A program made the position numbers and the translations under genes. A stretch of 64,000 nucleotides of DNA from Gammaproteobacteria bacterium (GTDB taxonomy: Bacteria; Pseudomonadota; Gammaproteobacteria; SZUA-152). The stretch is from positions 1 through 64,000 of the forward strand of contig JAADGF010000068.1 of assembly GCA_013152545.1 (NCBI GenBank), read 5' to 3'. Under the pieces are notes generated by a model. The model was given only the letters and a program-made list of their open reading frames with translations, had not been told where the DNA came from and searched no databases. Below, in pieces: positions 1-10,262 of this stretch (positions are counted from its first letter, which is position 1; every line of letters begins with the position of its first letter).

Positions 1-1
1 G

Positions 2-205
2 GATCTTCTTCACCACTATCAGCTCATCTGGGAAAATGAGCGGCATGTGAAGGAGACCGAGATGACACCCCGTCAGCGCCTAGACTATCATCGCGAGCAC
101 TCATTACCGGTGATGGCCCGCATCCGTGATGGATGCGAGAAGCAACTCGAGACAGGGTTGACCGAGGCCAATAGCAGCTTAGGGAAAGCCATGCGCTACT
201 TTTTA
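2..205 (+). pseudogene. IS66-family transposase fragment (TnpC C-terminal part)
   Basis: An open frame enters from the left edge and reads DLLHHYQLIWENERHVKE, then TPRQRLDYHREHSLPVMARI and a segment ending LGKAMRYFL. The Y-HR-x-HS-P-M pattern and the later LGKA-x-RY are typical of the core of IS66 TnpC transposases. After about position 205 the similarity stops and the frame runs into unrelated sequence until a stop at 290-292. The downstream part of the family, with the conserved NN-xx-ER region, is missing, so this is a truncated, inactive remnant. How much of the 5' part survives cannot be seen because the window starts inside it. Confidence 0.7.
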
Positions 206-752
206 AGTTACTTTACGGGAGCTAAAGGCATAATCATACTTTATGTCGCTAAAACGTGCGGGGTTTATCACCCCCTCAAAAACGACCGGTAAACTCACAC
301 TATTAGCAGGTACAAACCATTCGATCAATTGATGTCTTTGACTGACCGGTTGACGTACACACACGGACTTAACCGGGGTGGCAAAGCTGTGTTTAGCCCA
401 TTGGATCGCCTGGTTGCAACCGATACTGCGCATCGATAGACGAGTAATTCGCGGTGGAGCACCGTTCCTACATCTCTTTTTGCAGCAAGCTGCGGGGTAT
501 TTAATCCAAGGAGATTAATTAGTGAGTATATCGCATGCTTTTAAAAGAAAAATATTACCTAAATCCTGCAAGTAACAGTATAGTAGGCCTCAGTTAAGTA
601 CCTGGTTGTTTGTTGACCGGATATTTGGTTTAGTCAGACTCTGAGTTTTGGCCTTGTCGGGAAAAATCACTCTCGCCATACTCGTTTATTAAAAATGGCG
701 TGTGTTTTTTGTTCATTTTATGGTAAGCATGCAACACAACTCCTGCCTGTTT
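206..752. other. Intergenic stretch without a convincing gene
   Basis: About 550 bases follow the IS66 fragment. A 76-codon minus-strand frame (203-433) is open but overlaps the transposon remnant and matches no family I recognise. I see no RNA gene or array here. Confidence 0.4.
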
Positions 753-1223
753 TTATTCCTGAAAAAACCGTTTTCGGGCGCCTCCGAATTCACTTTGAGC
801 CGCAACAAGTGTATTGGCGCGCCCCAAACCAAAGAGCGGCATATTGACGTAGATACATTCCATACGATTCGGTTGTATTTCATATGTTTCATGCCAAATA
901 CCAATATCCCCATGCTTGCCAATTGTTTGATTAAATTTCACCCATGCGGGAAAATGTGCTTGCTGCTTGTTTTTCGCATAAGCCTCCAGCGCGTCAAAGG
1001 ATGCCCAATATTGCAGCATCATCGTGGTTCGACCATACCAGGCTTCACCCGACAAATAACCCGAGTCTTCCGTCTGCGCTAACTCCGTTAACATTTTTGG
1101 CATGGCGGTGACAACAGGCCACCATTTGTGGATTTTCCAAGGTTGGTTAAAGCGCATTCCAATCAAAAATAGCACAAAAGATTCACTGGGCTGAACCGTC
1201 ATACGGCCACGAATAATTGTCAT
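753..1223 (-). CDS. DUF4188-like protein (dimeric alpha/beta-barrel type)
   Basis: A 156-residue protein with the features of the DUF4188 family: an N-terminal RMTVQPSESFVLFLIGMR stretch, then WWPV near residue 35, SGEAWYGRTTMMLQYWASFD (residues about 58-77), and a later GDIGIWHETY motif. Family members are small, soluble, related to monooxygenase-like alpha/beta barrels, and of unknown substrate. No signal peptide is visible. The start is supported by an AAGGTGAG ribosome binding site just upstream. It lies downstream of gspF on the same strand, where gspG would be expected, but has no known tie to secretion. Family assignment is from memory of motifs. Confidence 0.65.
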   Translation of the reverse strand: MTIIRGRMTVQPSESFVLFLIGMRFNQPWKIHKWWPVVTAMPKMLTELAQTEDSGYLSGEAWYGRTTMMLQYWASFDALEAYAKNKQQAHFPAWVKFNQTIGKHGDIGIWHETYEIQPNRMECIYVNMPLFGLGRANTLVAAQSEFGGARKRFFQE

Positions 1224-1352
1224 AGACTCACCTTAAGATTTATTTTAGCGTCATATTAGCGAGTGCTATTCTGACTAAGGCTGTGCGCCTGAAAAAAGCC
1301 ATGCCGCATCGCCACAGAGAGGGCTATAGACGAAGGGATATGTCTTACTTAA

Positions 1353-2564
1353 TTATTTAACAAGCTGATTCATATCAAAAATAGGCAGCAAAATGGCTAA
1401 AACAATAATTAAAACCACGGCACCCATGGTTAAGATTAACACGGGTTCAAATATCGCCAATAAACCGTTAATAAGCGCTTCCATTTCGCGTTCCTGACTA
1501 TCCGCTGCGCGCTCCAGCATGCCCTCTATATTACCGCTGGCTTCACCGCTGGCAATAAGATGAATCGTCATCGGCGGAAAGTATTTACTTGCATCCAACG
1601 CCTTATGTATCGCCATGCCTTCTCTGACTTTGTTTGCCGCTGAGACGACGGCCTCCCGCATGGGTAAATTGGATATTACCTGAGAAGAGATACGCAAACC
1701 ATCCAGTATCGGTACACCACTGGATGCAACAATGCTTAATGTACGGGCAAATCGCGCGGCGTTCATGCCACGCACTAAGCGACCCACCATCGGCAATCGC
1801 AAAAGAAAATGGTGAAAGTTTTTTCGAAAACTCTCGATACGCAGCATATAGCTGAACAAAACCACCATCGCGAATAATGCTAACAACAAATACACACTGT
1901 TTGCCGCCAAAAAGTCACTGACTGTAATCAACGAAGTTGTTAAAAAAGGCAGTTCCTGTCCAATACTCTCAAATACCTGCACGATTTTGGGCACAACATA
2001 GGTTAATAAACCAAAAACCACGGCAACGGCCACAAGCGTTAATAACACTGGATAAATTAACGCCTGTGACATTTTTTGGGAAATTTGCTGGCGGGTTTCC
2101 GTGTAGTCAGCCAAGCGCTCCAGAACCACATCAAGGTGCCCGGATTGTTCACCCGCCTCAATAGTGGCACGATAAAGCTCGGAAAAAACGTGAGGAAAGT
2201 CAGCTAGCGCGGCGGCCAGGGAATGACCTTCCATAATACGGGAACGCACGGCAACAACCATGCTTTTCAGTCGTGCTTTTTCCGATTGTTGCGCAACCGT
2301 GCGTAACGCTTCTTCCACTGGCATACCGGAACGCACCAACGTTGCCCACTGACGAGTAATTAAGGACAAATCAGTTGAGCTGATTTTTCGCTTGAATAGA
2401 GTGCGATTGCTGCGTGCCTCCCGCTTCTGAACCTCTTCCACAGAAAGCGGTGTCAGTCCTTGTTCACGCAGCTGTTGTCGAATTTGCCGGGCAGCATCCC
2501 CTTCTAACACGCCGGTTTTTTCGCGACCGCCAGAGTCTAAGGCTGTATATTCAAACGCGCCCAT
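1353..2564 (-). CDS. gspF: Type II secretion inner-membrane platform protein GspF
   Basis: A 403-residue integral membrane protein of the GspF/PilC family. The N-terminus MGAFEYTALDSGGREKTGVL is typical. It has the usual duplicated cytoplasmic domain (residues about 70-190 and 270-395), each copy with a GE-x-SG motif (EAGEQSGHLDVVLERLA and ASGEASGNIEGMLERAA). Membrane segments lie near 170-195, 220-240 and 370-398. It forms the inner-membrane platform that couples the GspE ATPase to pseudopilus assembly. It follows gspE by 58 bp on the same strand, so the two are probably co-transcribed. Length is normal for the family. The gene normally next, gspG, is absent. Confidence 0.95.
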   Translation of the reverse strand: MGAFEYTALDSGGREKTGVLEGDAARQIRQQLREQGLTPLSVEEVQKREARSNRTLFKRKISSTDLSLITRQWATLVRSGMPVEEALRTVAQQSEKARLKSMVVAVRSRIMEGHSLAAALADFPHVFSELYRATIEAGEQSGHLDVVLERLADYTETRQQISQKMSQALIYPVLLTLVAVAVVFGLLTYVVPKIVQVFESIGQELPFLTTSLITVSDFLAANSVYLLLALFAMVVLFSYMLRIESFRKNFHHFLLRLPMVGRLVRGMNAARFARTLSIVASSGVPILDGLRISSQVISNLPMREAVVSAANKVREGMAIHKALDASKYFPPMTIHLIASGEASGNIEGMLERAADSQEREMEALINGLLAIFEPVLILTMGAVVLIIVLAILLPIFDMNQLVK

Positions 2565-2622
2565 GACTTACTCACTTGTTAAAATTTTCATTTTTTAAAA
2601 ACCAAAAAATTGGCAATTTTGG

Positions 2623-4212
2623 TTATCCTTCACGAGTCACACGCAGCACCTCTTCTACCGTGGTGCGACCATCCAGCACTTGCTGTATGCCATCCTGACG
2701 AATTCCGGGCCACTTGTTGCGCGCATACGCTTCAACTTCGTGCTCCCCGGAACCGTCGTGAATCATGGTACGCAACGTGTCGTCAATTTCCACCAATTCA
2801 TAAATTCCGGAACGACCACGATAACCCTGGTAATTACATTTGGGACAGCCTTTTGCTTTGTGAAAATAAGGCGGATCGGTTTTATCCAGGCCAAACCGCT
2901 CGCAATCAACATCATTTGCAACATAGGGCTCTTTGCAATCGCTACACAAGAGGCGAACCAGTCGTTGAGCCAGCACACCCAATAAACTCGACGATAACAA
3001 AAAGGGTTCCACCCCCATATCCCGCAACCGTGTTACAGCACCCACAGCACTGTTAGTGTGCAAAGTGGATAACACAAGATGCCCGGTCAAACTGGCCTGC
3101 ACTGCGATTTCTGCCGTCTCCAGGTCGCGAATTTCACCCACCATCACCACGTCCGGATCTTGCCTCAATATTGCTCGCAAGCCACGCGCAAAACTCATAT
3201 CCACTTTAGCGCTGACATTGGTCTGACTAACCCCATCAAGATTGTATTCAATAGGATCTTCCACTGTCATGATGTTACGTTTTTTACTGTTCAGGCCGGT
3301 TAACGCGCCATAGAGGGTCGTGGTTTTACCCGACCCGGTCGGTCCTGTCACCAACAATATTCCATGTGGTTTTTGAATGATTTTTTGCAACAATGCCAAG
3401 GGGCCGGGTTGCATGCCTAGTTGTTCGAGATCAAGGCGGCCAGCCTGCTTATCCAATAAACGCATCACGACACGCTCGCCCTGCCCGGTAGGAATAGTGG
3501 AAACCCGCACATCCACCGCCCTCCCCGCCACTAACAGGGAAATACGGCCATCTTGTGGCACACGTTTTTCCGCAATATCCAATTTTGCCATTACCTTGAT
3601 ACGCGAAACAATCAGCGGTGCTAATACCCGCCGTGGTGTCAGCACTTCACGCAACATACCGTCAACACGAAAACGAATCGTGAGTTTGGTTTCGTAGGGT
3701 TCAATATGGATATCGGAGGCACTTTCTTTAATGGCCTGGGTCAGCAGCGCATTAATCAATCGAATAATAGGCGCATCATCCGCACTTTCCAGCAGATCTT
3801 CTGGCCCTGAAAGCTGCTCGGCCACTGAGAACAAATCAGCCTCACCATCCAGATCGTCCATCATTTCCATCGCATGGCCTGAGCCATCTTGATAAGCCCG
3901 CTGCAACTGCGCCTCAAAAATATCCGGGGTGGTGACATCCAGTCTGACGGGTACACCAAGATACCGCCGTATCTCTGCCACAATTGGTTGGGAAATATCG
4001 GGGCGACACAACACCACAGCTTCGCCCTCGCCAACATCTTTCACTAACACACCGTTTCTTTTTGCAAAAGCAAAGGGCAATGATTTATGCCGCCCATCTT
4101 CGCTTAAAGCAGTGCTGTCATGGCCTTGCGTACCAGACTCCAGTACTGACCCGGCATTCGCCGCAGCTAACAAATTGGTTTCGTCACTGTTATTTTGAGG
4201 CTTATCTAACAT
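2623..4212 (-). CDS. gspE: Type II secretion ATPase GspE
   Basis: A 529-residue cytoplasmic ATPase that powers pseudopilus assembly. The N-terminal domain (about 1-140) is followed by the GspE/PilB core: Walker [11 protein letters not shown] at about 290-299, the Asp box, a Walker B region around [12 protein letters not shown], and a His box [12 protein letters not shown] zinc-binding tetracysteine module is present near the C-terminus (CSDC ... CPKC, separated by about 30 residues), the signature of true GspE. It lies between gspD and gspF. The gene is full length with no sign of decay. Confidence 0.96.
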   Translation of the reverse strand: MLDKPQNNSDETNLLAAANAGSVLESGTQGHDSTALSEDGRHKSLPFAFAKRNGVLVKDVGEGEAVVLCRPDISQPIVAEIRRYLGVPVRLDVTTPDIFEAQLQRAYQDGSGHAMEMMDDLDGEADLFSVAEQLSGPEDLLESADDAPIIRLINALLTQAIKESASDIHIEPYETKLTIRFRVDGMLREVLTPRRVLAPLIVSRIKVMAKLDIAEKRVPQDGRISLLVAGRAVDVRVSTIPTGQGERVVMRLLDKQAGRLDLEQLGMQPGPLALLQKIIQKPHGILLVTGPTGSGKTTTLYGALTGLNSKKRNIMTVEDPIEYNLDGVSQTNVSAKVDMSFARGLRAILRQDPDVVMVGEIRDLETAEIAVQASLTGHLVLSTLHTNSAVGAVTRLRDMGVEPFLLSSSLLGVLAQRLVRLLCSDCKEPYVANDVDCERFGLDKTDPPYFHKAKGCPKCNYQGYRGRSGIYELVEIDDTLRTMIHDGSGEHEVEAYARNKWPGIRQDGIQQVLDGRTTVEEVLRVTREG

Positions 4213-4228
4213 AAAAATTGCCGGACTA

Positions 4229-4273
4229 TGTCTGAATAGTGCGTGTCTGAATAATGCGTGCCTGAATAATACC
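4229..4273. repeat. Three tandem copies of a 15-bp unit between gspD and gspE
   Basis: Three near-identical units occur in a row (gtctgaatagtgcgt, gtctgaataatgcgt, gcctgaataatacc), differing at one to three positions. They lie in the short gspD-gspE spacer, just ahead of the gspE start region on the minus strand. Function is unknown; replication slippage is a simple explanation. Confidence 0.7.
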
Positions 4274-4301
4274 TTTTTCTAAGGTGCACAATAAAAGACT
4301 G

Positions 4302-6377
4302 TTACTCGATACCTGGCACCACAAATTCTTCCGCACGCTCTCGTTGAAGTTCATATTGCAATTGTGTCTGGTTCTCTTTCCGTGCTTCTACATAAGGTGG
4401 TGGTAATTCCAAAAATCCTTCGAGTTCCGGTAACAATGGCGTAGTTTCACTGGACAACAAGGACACACCATTTTCGCTTTGCTCTAATTGCAGGTCACGA
4501 ATATATTTGTATTTACTGTTAGTTAATGCCATACCGTCCTTTTCATCCCTCAGGATGACCGGGCGCAAAAACACTAACAAGTTGGTTTTTACTTTTTTAA
4601 CAGATTTAAAACGAAACAATGCTCCCAATAATGGAATATCACCCAACAAAGGTACTTTTTGCTCATTCTCAACCAAATCGTCCTTAATCAACCCCCCTAA
4701 TACCAAAACTTTACCGTTATCCACCATCACGCTGGTATTAATTTTCCGTTCGCTGGTAATGATATCTCCCTGCCCCGCAGACCCTGCGGCAATGCTATCC
4801 ACGGACTGATCAATATCGAGCCGTACCGTATCACCTTCGCTAATCTGCGGTTTGACTTTTAAACTGATCCCGACAGGAACACGGTCAAATGTGGTAAAGG
4901 GGTTATTGGGCGTGGAACCGCCAGTCCCTGTACTGGAAAAGGAACCACTGGGAATAGAAACCTGCTGCCCAATAAATATTTCAGCTTCTTCGTTGTCTAG
5001 TGTTACTAGGCTAGGGGTTGATAACACATTGGTTGAACCATCGCCCTCCAAGGCTTTAATAAGGCCGGCAAAGTTCAGTGTATCACTATCGAAACGCCCG
5101 AATGCCAAAGTGGCGCCACTATCGAAAAGCGACCCCAATGCCCCAACGGTACCCGCAGCAGCAGCCGACGCCGCGCCAACAACACCCGTAAAATCAACTG
5201 CACCCACAGGATTATTACCACCGCTGCCGTCCACCAGCCATTCGATGCCTAACCTAGCTTCTTTTTCCGAGGAAACCTCTGCAATAACCGCTTCAACCAG
5301 GACTTGCGCTCGACGGATATCTAATTGACGAATCACCGCTTCCAGGGAACGAAATAATGCGGGTGGAGCAGTTATAACCAATGCATTGGAGCTTTCATCA
5401 GCCTGAATATTCAGCAATGGACTGCGGGAGCTCTGCGCGCCGCGACGCGCACCTTTCGCCGCCCCTTTAGCACCGTTTGCGGCAATCACTTTAGTGCTAT
5501 CCCCAACACCCGTTAATACCGGCACCAAATCCGCCGCATTGGCATACCGAAGATAAATTACGTGGGTATCGCCAACCACTTCAGACGGCGTATCCAGATG
5601 AGAAATAATGGCGCGTAATTGCAGGCGATCTGAACGATCACCGCCAATCAATATACTGTTGGTGCGTTCATCAGCAACCAAGGTGGGTTTTTTCGCCGCC
5701 CCTTTCGGTTTACCGGACTGCTGCAACGTCGACAACACCCGTACTAAATCACTGGCGGCAGCATATTCAAGCCGAACAATTTCGATCTCGCCACTGGTGG
5801 GTTGGTCTATTCGAGTAATAATGCTGAGCAAACGTTCAATATTGGCAGCACGATCAGAGATAATGAGCATATTACTCTGGGGATACGCCGCCAGGTGTCC
5901 TTGTGGTGGCACCAATGGCCGCAAAATAGGGACTAATTGCGCCGCAGCAACATGTTCCACCTCAATAACCCGAGTGATAGACTCATCACCCTTACCGGTT
6001 TTACCATCCAATGGTGCTGGAATAGCACTGTGTTTGGCATCCGCATCCGGTAAAATCTTTATAGTTTTTCCCGCCGGAACTGCCGTATAACCGTGCACAT
6101 CTAACACCGATAAAAACACTTGATAGATCTCGCTGGCGTTCATGGCGCGCGATGAAATAATGGTCACTTTCCCTTTAACGCGCGGGTCAACAATAAAGTT
6201 CTTCCCCGTAATGTCCGCCACGCTGGTAATAACGGCGTTAATGTCGGCGCCTCGGAATTTCAATGTGATTTTTTCAGCATAGGCCACACTTAGATTGAAT
6301 GACAACAAAATCATCAATGTAACGGTAAGCGCCAATTGAAATGAACGTTTGTTCTTATTAAGAATAGGAAATAACAT
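4302..6377 (-). CDS. gspD: Type II secretion outer-membrane secretin GspD
   Basis: A secretin that forms the outer-membrane pore for folded exoproteins. I prefer the Met at residue 25 of the longest frame (start 6377) because the protein then opens with a proper signal peptide, MLFPILNKNKRSFQLALT... ending AYA; the longest frame would start at 6449. After the signal peptide come the N0 domain (KITLKFRGADINAVITSVAD), repeated N1-N3 ring domains with NSLIIxxDR-like motifs (NMLIISDRAANIERL, NSILIGGDRSDRLQLR, NALVITAPPALFRSLE), and the secretin core with VPLLGDIPLLGALFR. N2/N3 linkers are rich in Ala/Gly/Ser. Length is about 690 residues, usual for the family. It lies between gspC and gspE on the same strand. 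Confidence 0.95.
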   Translation of the reverse strand: MLFPILNKNKRSFQLALTVTLMILLSFNLSVAYAEKITLKFRGADINAVITSVADITGKNFIVDPRVKGKVTIISSRAMNASEIYQVFLSVLDVHGYTAVPAGKTIKILPDADAKHSAIPAPLDGKTGKGDESITRVIEVEHVAAAQLVPILRPLVPPQGHLAAYPQSNMLIISDRAANIERLLSIITRIDQPTSGEIEIVRLEYAAASDLVRVLSTLQQSGKPKGAAKKPTLVADERTNSILIGGDRSDRLQLRAIISHLDTPSEVVGDTHVIYLRYANAADLVPVLTGVGDSTKVIAANGAKGAAKGARRGAQSSRSPLLNIQADESSNALVITAPPALFRSLEAVIRQLDIRRAQVLVEAVIAEVSSEKEARLGIEWLVDGSGGNNPVGAVDFTGVVGAASAAAAGTVGALGSLFDSGATLAFGRFDSDTLNFAGLIKALEGDGSTNVLSTPSLVTLDNEEAEIFIGQQVSIPSGSFSSTGTGGSTPNNPFTTFDRVPVGISLKVKPQISEGDTVRLDIDQSVDSIAAGSAGQGDIITSERKINTSVMVDNGKVLVLGGLIKDDLVENEQKVPLLGDIPLLGALFRFKSVKKVKTNLLVFLRPVILRDEKDGMALTNSKYKYIRDLQLEQSENGVSLLSSETTPLLPELEGFLELPPPYVEARKENQTQLQYELQRERAEEFVVPGIE

Positions 6378-6608
6378 TGTAATAGCCTGTTGTCTTAAAC
6401 AATTCCACATTAACAATTCCATCTTTATTGCTTTGCTTTTTCGAGGCATATTCCCGATAAGCTAAAACCAATTTTCCCGATTATTTCAGGACATACCCAC
6501 GCCTAAACAGCCCATAATTGAACAAGACCTGTTTTATATTTCATTTTCCAACAACATCGCCACTAAGCCGCCGCCTAACCCCAAAGCGAAGGGTCTACCA
6601 GAAGCAAA

Positions 6609-7562
6609 CTATTGTATTTGAAAAGTAAAGGATTGCGGCGTACCATTTCGCTGAATATCCACATTCAGGGACGTCGCAGAGGACAAATCACGCAATATTT
6701 CCAATGCTTTAATCGGGTTGTTCATTGGCACACCATTCACCGCAGTAACAATATCGCCGGAACGTAAGCCAAATCGCCGCAACACAGTTCGGTCTTTACC
6801 TGGACGTAGGCGATAACCGATTAATCGACCGTCCTTCTGAAAGGGACGCACATTAATCAACCCCATCACACTTTGAGGATCATTTAATAGTGCGTTTCGG
6901 TATTGCCCCAACAACGCAGAATTATCCGCCGTGGAAGCCGATGCCGATGCAATATTAGTGCGGTTAATATTACGGTTATTAGTACGACGATTGGCCGTCG
7001 CATTTCGCGATCGGTTACCACGCCCTGCGATCGCGCCAGAATCCGCCGAATCCACTGGCAGTTTCAGTGTTTCCAAGCGGCCATTATGCTCTAAAATCAC
7101 CCTATTGGCATAGATTTCATTTAGTATGGCGCCACCCGGCACCTCGTCGTTGATACGGTAGGAATCCTCTGACCCTTTTGCATCTGCTATAATAGCGCGC
7201 GCGGCTGCCATGTCTGTAGAGGCAAACACCCCCTTCAATTTCAGGTTAAGACGCGTTTCCGGAACAATCAATGGCTTATCGTTTTTAATGATTTTTTTTG
7301 GCTCAACCTTACCAAACAAATGCCATTGTCTGATTTTTTGGGCCAAAGGCTGATCTTGCTTTGCCTGTAGATTGTCTTGTTGAGGTCTTTGCAACTGCTG
7401 TTTTTCATCTTGCAACTCAGGCAGGGGCATCAAACTCCAGGTTAACCCGGCCAAACTATGCGTTAACAACAAAACGGCAATGATGGCGGCAACCACTGGT
7501 AAGCGCGGATCCAGACCTCCTATCAAAAAATGCTGGGTTAATTCTTGAGCCCAATCTTTCAT
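6609..7562 (-). CDS. gspC: Type II secretion linker protein GspC with PDZ domain
   Basis: A 317-residue bitopic inner-membrane protein. It has a short cytoplasmic N-terminus, one membrane segment at about 20-45 (LPVVAAIIAVLLLTHSLAG), a GspC homology region (WHLFGKVEP, then LNLKLKGVFAS and RAIIADAKG; residues about 80-150), a low-complexity Asn/Arg/Ser linker (about 185-215), and a C-terminal PDZ domain (IGYRLRPGKDRTVLRRFGLRSGDIVTAVNG...). GspC connects the inner-membrane platform to the GspD secretin and takes part in substrate choice. It is the first gene of the minus-strand gspCDEF block. Confidence 0.93.
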   Translation of the reverse strand: MKDWAQELTQHFLIGGLDPRLPVVAAIIAVLLLTHSLAGLTWSLMPLPELQDEKQQLQRPQQDNLQAKQDQPLAQKIRQWHLFGKVEPKKIIKNDKPLIVPETRLNLKLKGVFASTDMAAARAIIADAKGSEDSYRINDEVPGGAILNEIYANRVILEHNGRLETLKLPVDSADSGAIAGRGNRSRNATANRRTNNRNINRTNIASASASTADNSALLGQYRNALLNDPQSVMGLINVRPFQKDGRLIGYRLRPGKDRTVLRRFGLRSGDIVTAVNGVPMNNPIKALEILRDLSSATSLNVDIQRNGTPQSFTFQIQ

Positions 7563-8277
7563 TTTCGTAACAACTCACTTACTTTATATGCACGAGGACT
7601 TGTTTGGACAACCAATTTTAAGAGAATTTCATTTTGAATTTTAAAGAGTGGTGGCCAACCTCTCATAATACCGCCCCAAATTAGACATACTATTGTACCT
7701 GTAACGCCCCATTGTTGCCTAAATTATCATGGTTGCTTTAGTAATCATGGCGTTACAAACACCAATACAAAGATATATCTTGTCGCAAATATATCAATAT
7801 TAGATAATGGTGCAGTTTTTACGCCATTGCGCGATTCACTGTTAAGGTAACCATGCAAAATAATCGAACAAATATCAAGCAATTATAAGCACGAATCGTC
7901 AAATGTAACACAACCTTATTTACAACAACTAATTCTGGCAACCACCAAGTCAGGTTACATTAATAAAAATCAGCGATATAAATATTGCATTCATCAATGC
8001 AGAGATCCTTACGGTCGCCAGTTTACACACTACTTGATACGGATAAAGAGAATTTTTTACATTTTACGTCAATTCATTCCATATATCGCCCTCAGTTTGG
8101 ATGGCTTGTAACGTGCGCTTTTTAGATGACAAGCAAGGGCGGGCGATAAAGCCCCATCGGCATTGTTAGCCTTTCTCAACGTAGGTACTGTAACCGTCCA
8201 AAACAGCCGTCGAAAACACGCCGAACAGCTAAGTTTTTAGCGCTTTACTGAGTCTGTATTCTATTGAATACATGACG
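7563..8277. other. 715-bp intergenic region upstream of gspC
   Basis: A-T rich spacer between the gspC start and the prfC stop, both minus strand. It probably holds the gspC promoter, but I cannot point to boxes. It includes a separated inverted pair, tgtaacgcc at 7700-7708 and ggcgttaca at 7749-7757. No coding frame or RNA is convincing. Confidence 0.4.
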
Positions 8278-9864
8278 CTAGTGCTCACAAGTTGCATTGA
8301 ACTGTATATCTGGCCAACGCTCCATGACCAGTTCAAGATTAACACGCGTACGGGCAATGTACGTTAAGTTGTTACCACCATCAATAGCGAGATTGTCATG
8401 AGCTTTCTTTTTAAATTCGTCCAATTGTTGCTCATCATCACAGCTTACCCAACGAGCCGTGGCAACATTAACGTTTTCAAATTGACATTCAACCCCATAT
8501 TCATGCTTTAAACGGTGAGCCACAACATCGAATTGCAATATACCAACCGCTCCGACAATTAATTCATTGCTATTCAAAGGTCGAAATAATTGTGAGGCTC
8601 CTTCTTCGCACAATTCAAATAGCCCCTTTTGCAATGCTTTCATCCGTAGCGGATCACGCAGTAAAGCGCGACGAAACAATTCCGGCGCAAAGTGAGGAAT
8701 ACCAGTGTATTTCAAGTCTTCGCCTTGCGTAAAAGTATCGCCAATCTGAATTGTGCCATGATTGTGAAGACCGACAATATCGCCGGAATAAGCTTCATCG
8801 ACATTGTCGCGATCACTTGCCATAAACGTAATTGCATTGGGGATTTTTATAGACCGCCCCAAACGCACATGGCGGACTTTCATCCCCTTTGTATATTGGC
8901 CAGAACAAATTCGCATAAACGCGATACGGTCGCGGTGCGCCGGGTCCATATTGGCTTGAATTTTAAACACGAACCCCGAAAAAGCATCCTCATCGGCCTT
9001 AACCTCACGGGATAAGGTTTTGCGCGGTGGTGGTGCTGGCGCATAGTCAACAAGCGCTTCCAGCAATTCCTTAATACCAAAGTTGTTAATCGCAGAACCA
9101 AAAAATACCGGTGTCAATTTACCCTCCGAATAGGCTTGCAAGTCAAATTGGTGGCTTGCCCCCTTTACTAATGCCACCTCTTCCCGAAAATCAGCAATCA
9201 TTGGCCCAAACAATTCATCCAATCGCGGGTTATTCAAGTCCTCGATCACTTCACCTTCCTGAATCTTACCCCCATGTGCAGAACTGAAGAGATGAAGGTT
9301 GTTCTGGTAAAGATTAAATACCCCTTTAAATTGTTTGCCCATTCCAATCGGCCAGGTAATGGGGGCACATTGAATTTTCAGTATATCTTCAATTTCATCC
9401 AATAAATCCACAGGGTCCCGGCCTTCCCGGTCCAGTTTGTTAATAAAACTGATAATAGGAGTATCCCGTAGCCGGCAAACTTCCATTAACTTTATGGTAC
9501 GTTCTTCCACACCTTTAGCACTATCAATCACCATCAATGTGGAGTCCGCCGCCGTAAGGGTGCGATAAGTATCTTCGGAAAAATCCTCATGCCCTGGCGT
9601 ATCCAGCAAATTGATAATGGCATCCTGATAAGGAAACTGCATTACAGAGGTCGTTACCGAGATTCCCCGTTGCTGCTCCAAGGCCATCCAGTCAGAGGTT
9701 GCGTGCCGAGCGGCTTTACGTCCTTTAACAGTGCCGGCAAGCTGAATAGCCCGGCCGAATAAGAGTAATTTTTCCGTTAATGTGGTTTTACCTGCATCAG
9801 GATGCGAGATAATCGCAAACGTTCTTCTGCGCCTAATTTCATCAGCCAATTGGCCACCTGTCAT
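8278..9864 (-). CDS. prfC: Peptide chain release factor 3 (RF3)
   Basis: A 528-residue translational GTPase that removes RF1/RF2 from the ribosome after termination. G motifs are clear: G1 [15 protein letters not shown] (about 20-34), G2 in [13 protein letters not shown]3 [17 protein letters not shown]4 [10 protein letters not shown], with RF3-specific regions such as [17 protein letters not shown] 16-residue insert typical of RF3 ([14 protein letters not shown]) follows G1. Length equals the usual 525-530. The start has an AAAGGA ribosome binding site. It is a single-gene unit on the minus strand and shows no oddities. Confidence 0.97.
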   Translation of the reverse strand: MTGGQLADEIRRRRTFAIISHPDAGKTTLTEKLLLFGRAIQLAGTVKGRKAARHATSDWMALEQQRGISVTTSVMQFPYQDAIINLLDTPGHEDFSEDTYRTLTAADSTLMVIDSAKGVEERTIKLMEVCRLRDTPIISFINKLDREGRDPVDLLDEIEDILKIQCAPITWPIGMGKQFKGVFNLYQNNLHLFSSAHGGKIQEGEVIEDLNNPRLDELFGPMIADFREEVALVKGASHQFDLQAYSEGKLTPVFFGSAINNFGIKELLEALVDYAPAPPPRKTLSREVKADEDAFSGFVFKIQANMDPAHRDRIAFMRICSGQYTKGMKVRHVRLGRSIKIPNAITFMASDRDNVDEAYSGDIVGLHNHGTIQIGDTFTQGEDLKYTGIPHFAPELFRRALLRDPLRMKALQKGLFELCEEGASQLFRPLNSNELIVGAVGILQFDVVAHRLKHEYGVECQFENVNVATARWVSCDDEQQLDEFKKKAHDNLAIDGGNNLTYIARTRVNLELVMERWPDIQFNATCEH

Positions 9865-9938
9865 ATACTCGATTCCTTTAATATCTACATAAATATGTAC
9901 ACAATATTCAAACTACCCTCTTTATATGAATCTTCCCT

Positions 9939-10177
9939 CCTGAATTAATAATTTCAGGACTCTTCACAAGAGGCATTACAAAACTCATTATAATCCTAAA
10001 TTAATCAATTGAACCTACTGATTAATTTAGGATTATAACTTAGATGTTAAGTTAGCCTTAAAATTAAACGCCATACAACCTAATAAATCGAATTTACCAG
10101 AACCACTGACATAGATAATATTGTGTTGTATTGAGTCAACATGTAAGCTATATATGTTGACTCAATACAACACAATA
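9939..10177. promoter_or_regulatory. Palindrome-rich divergent intergenic region (three inverted repeats)
   Basis: The gap between prfC and the HipB-like gene holds three inverted repeats. (i) A 7-bp pair tcctgaa/ttcagga near 9940-9961. (ii) A perfect 20-bp pair, arms 9988-10007 and 10019-10038, with an 11-base spacer. (iii) A perfect 24-bp pair, arms 10119-10142 and 10154-10177, also with an 11-base spacer; its core is tgttgtattgagtcaaca on one arm. The last ends 85 bp before the HipB-like start. They could be operators, cruciforms or transcript hairpins; the long A/T-rich arms lack the GC stem and T-tract of a classic terminator. Confidence 0.75.
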
Positions 10178-10262
10178 ACATTATTGCTTAACCTCTCTTG
10201 CATTTTAGTAGCACGTTAAATTGAAACAACATACTTAATAATTAAAGTGAATCTAAAGAAAC

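Noticed and set aside
203..433. A 76-codon minus-strand frame near the left edge as a gene
   Set aside because: No ribosome binding site or recognisable family, and it overlaps the IS66 remnant.
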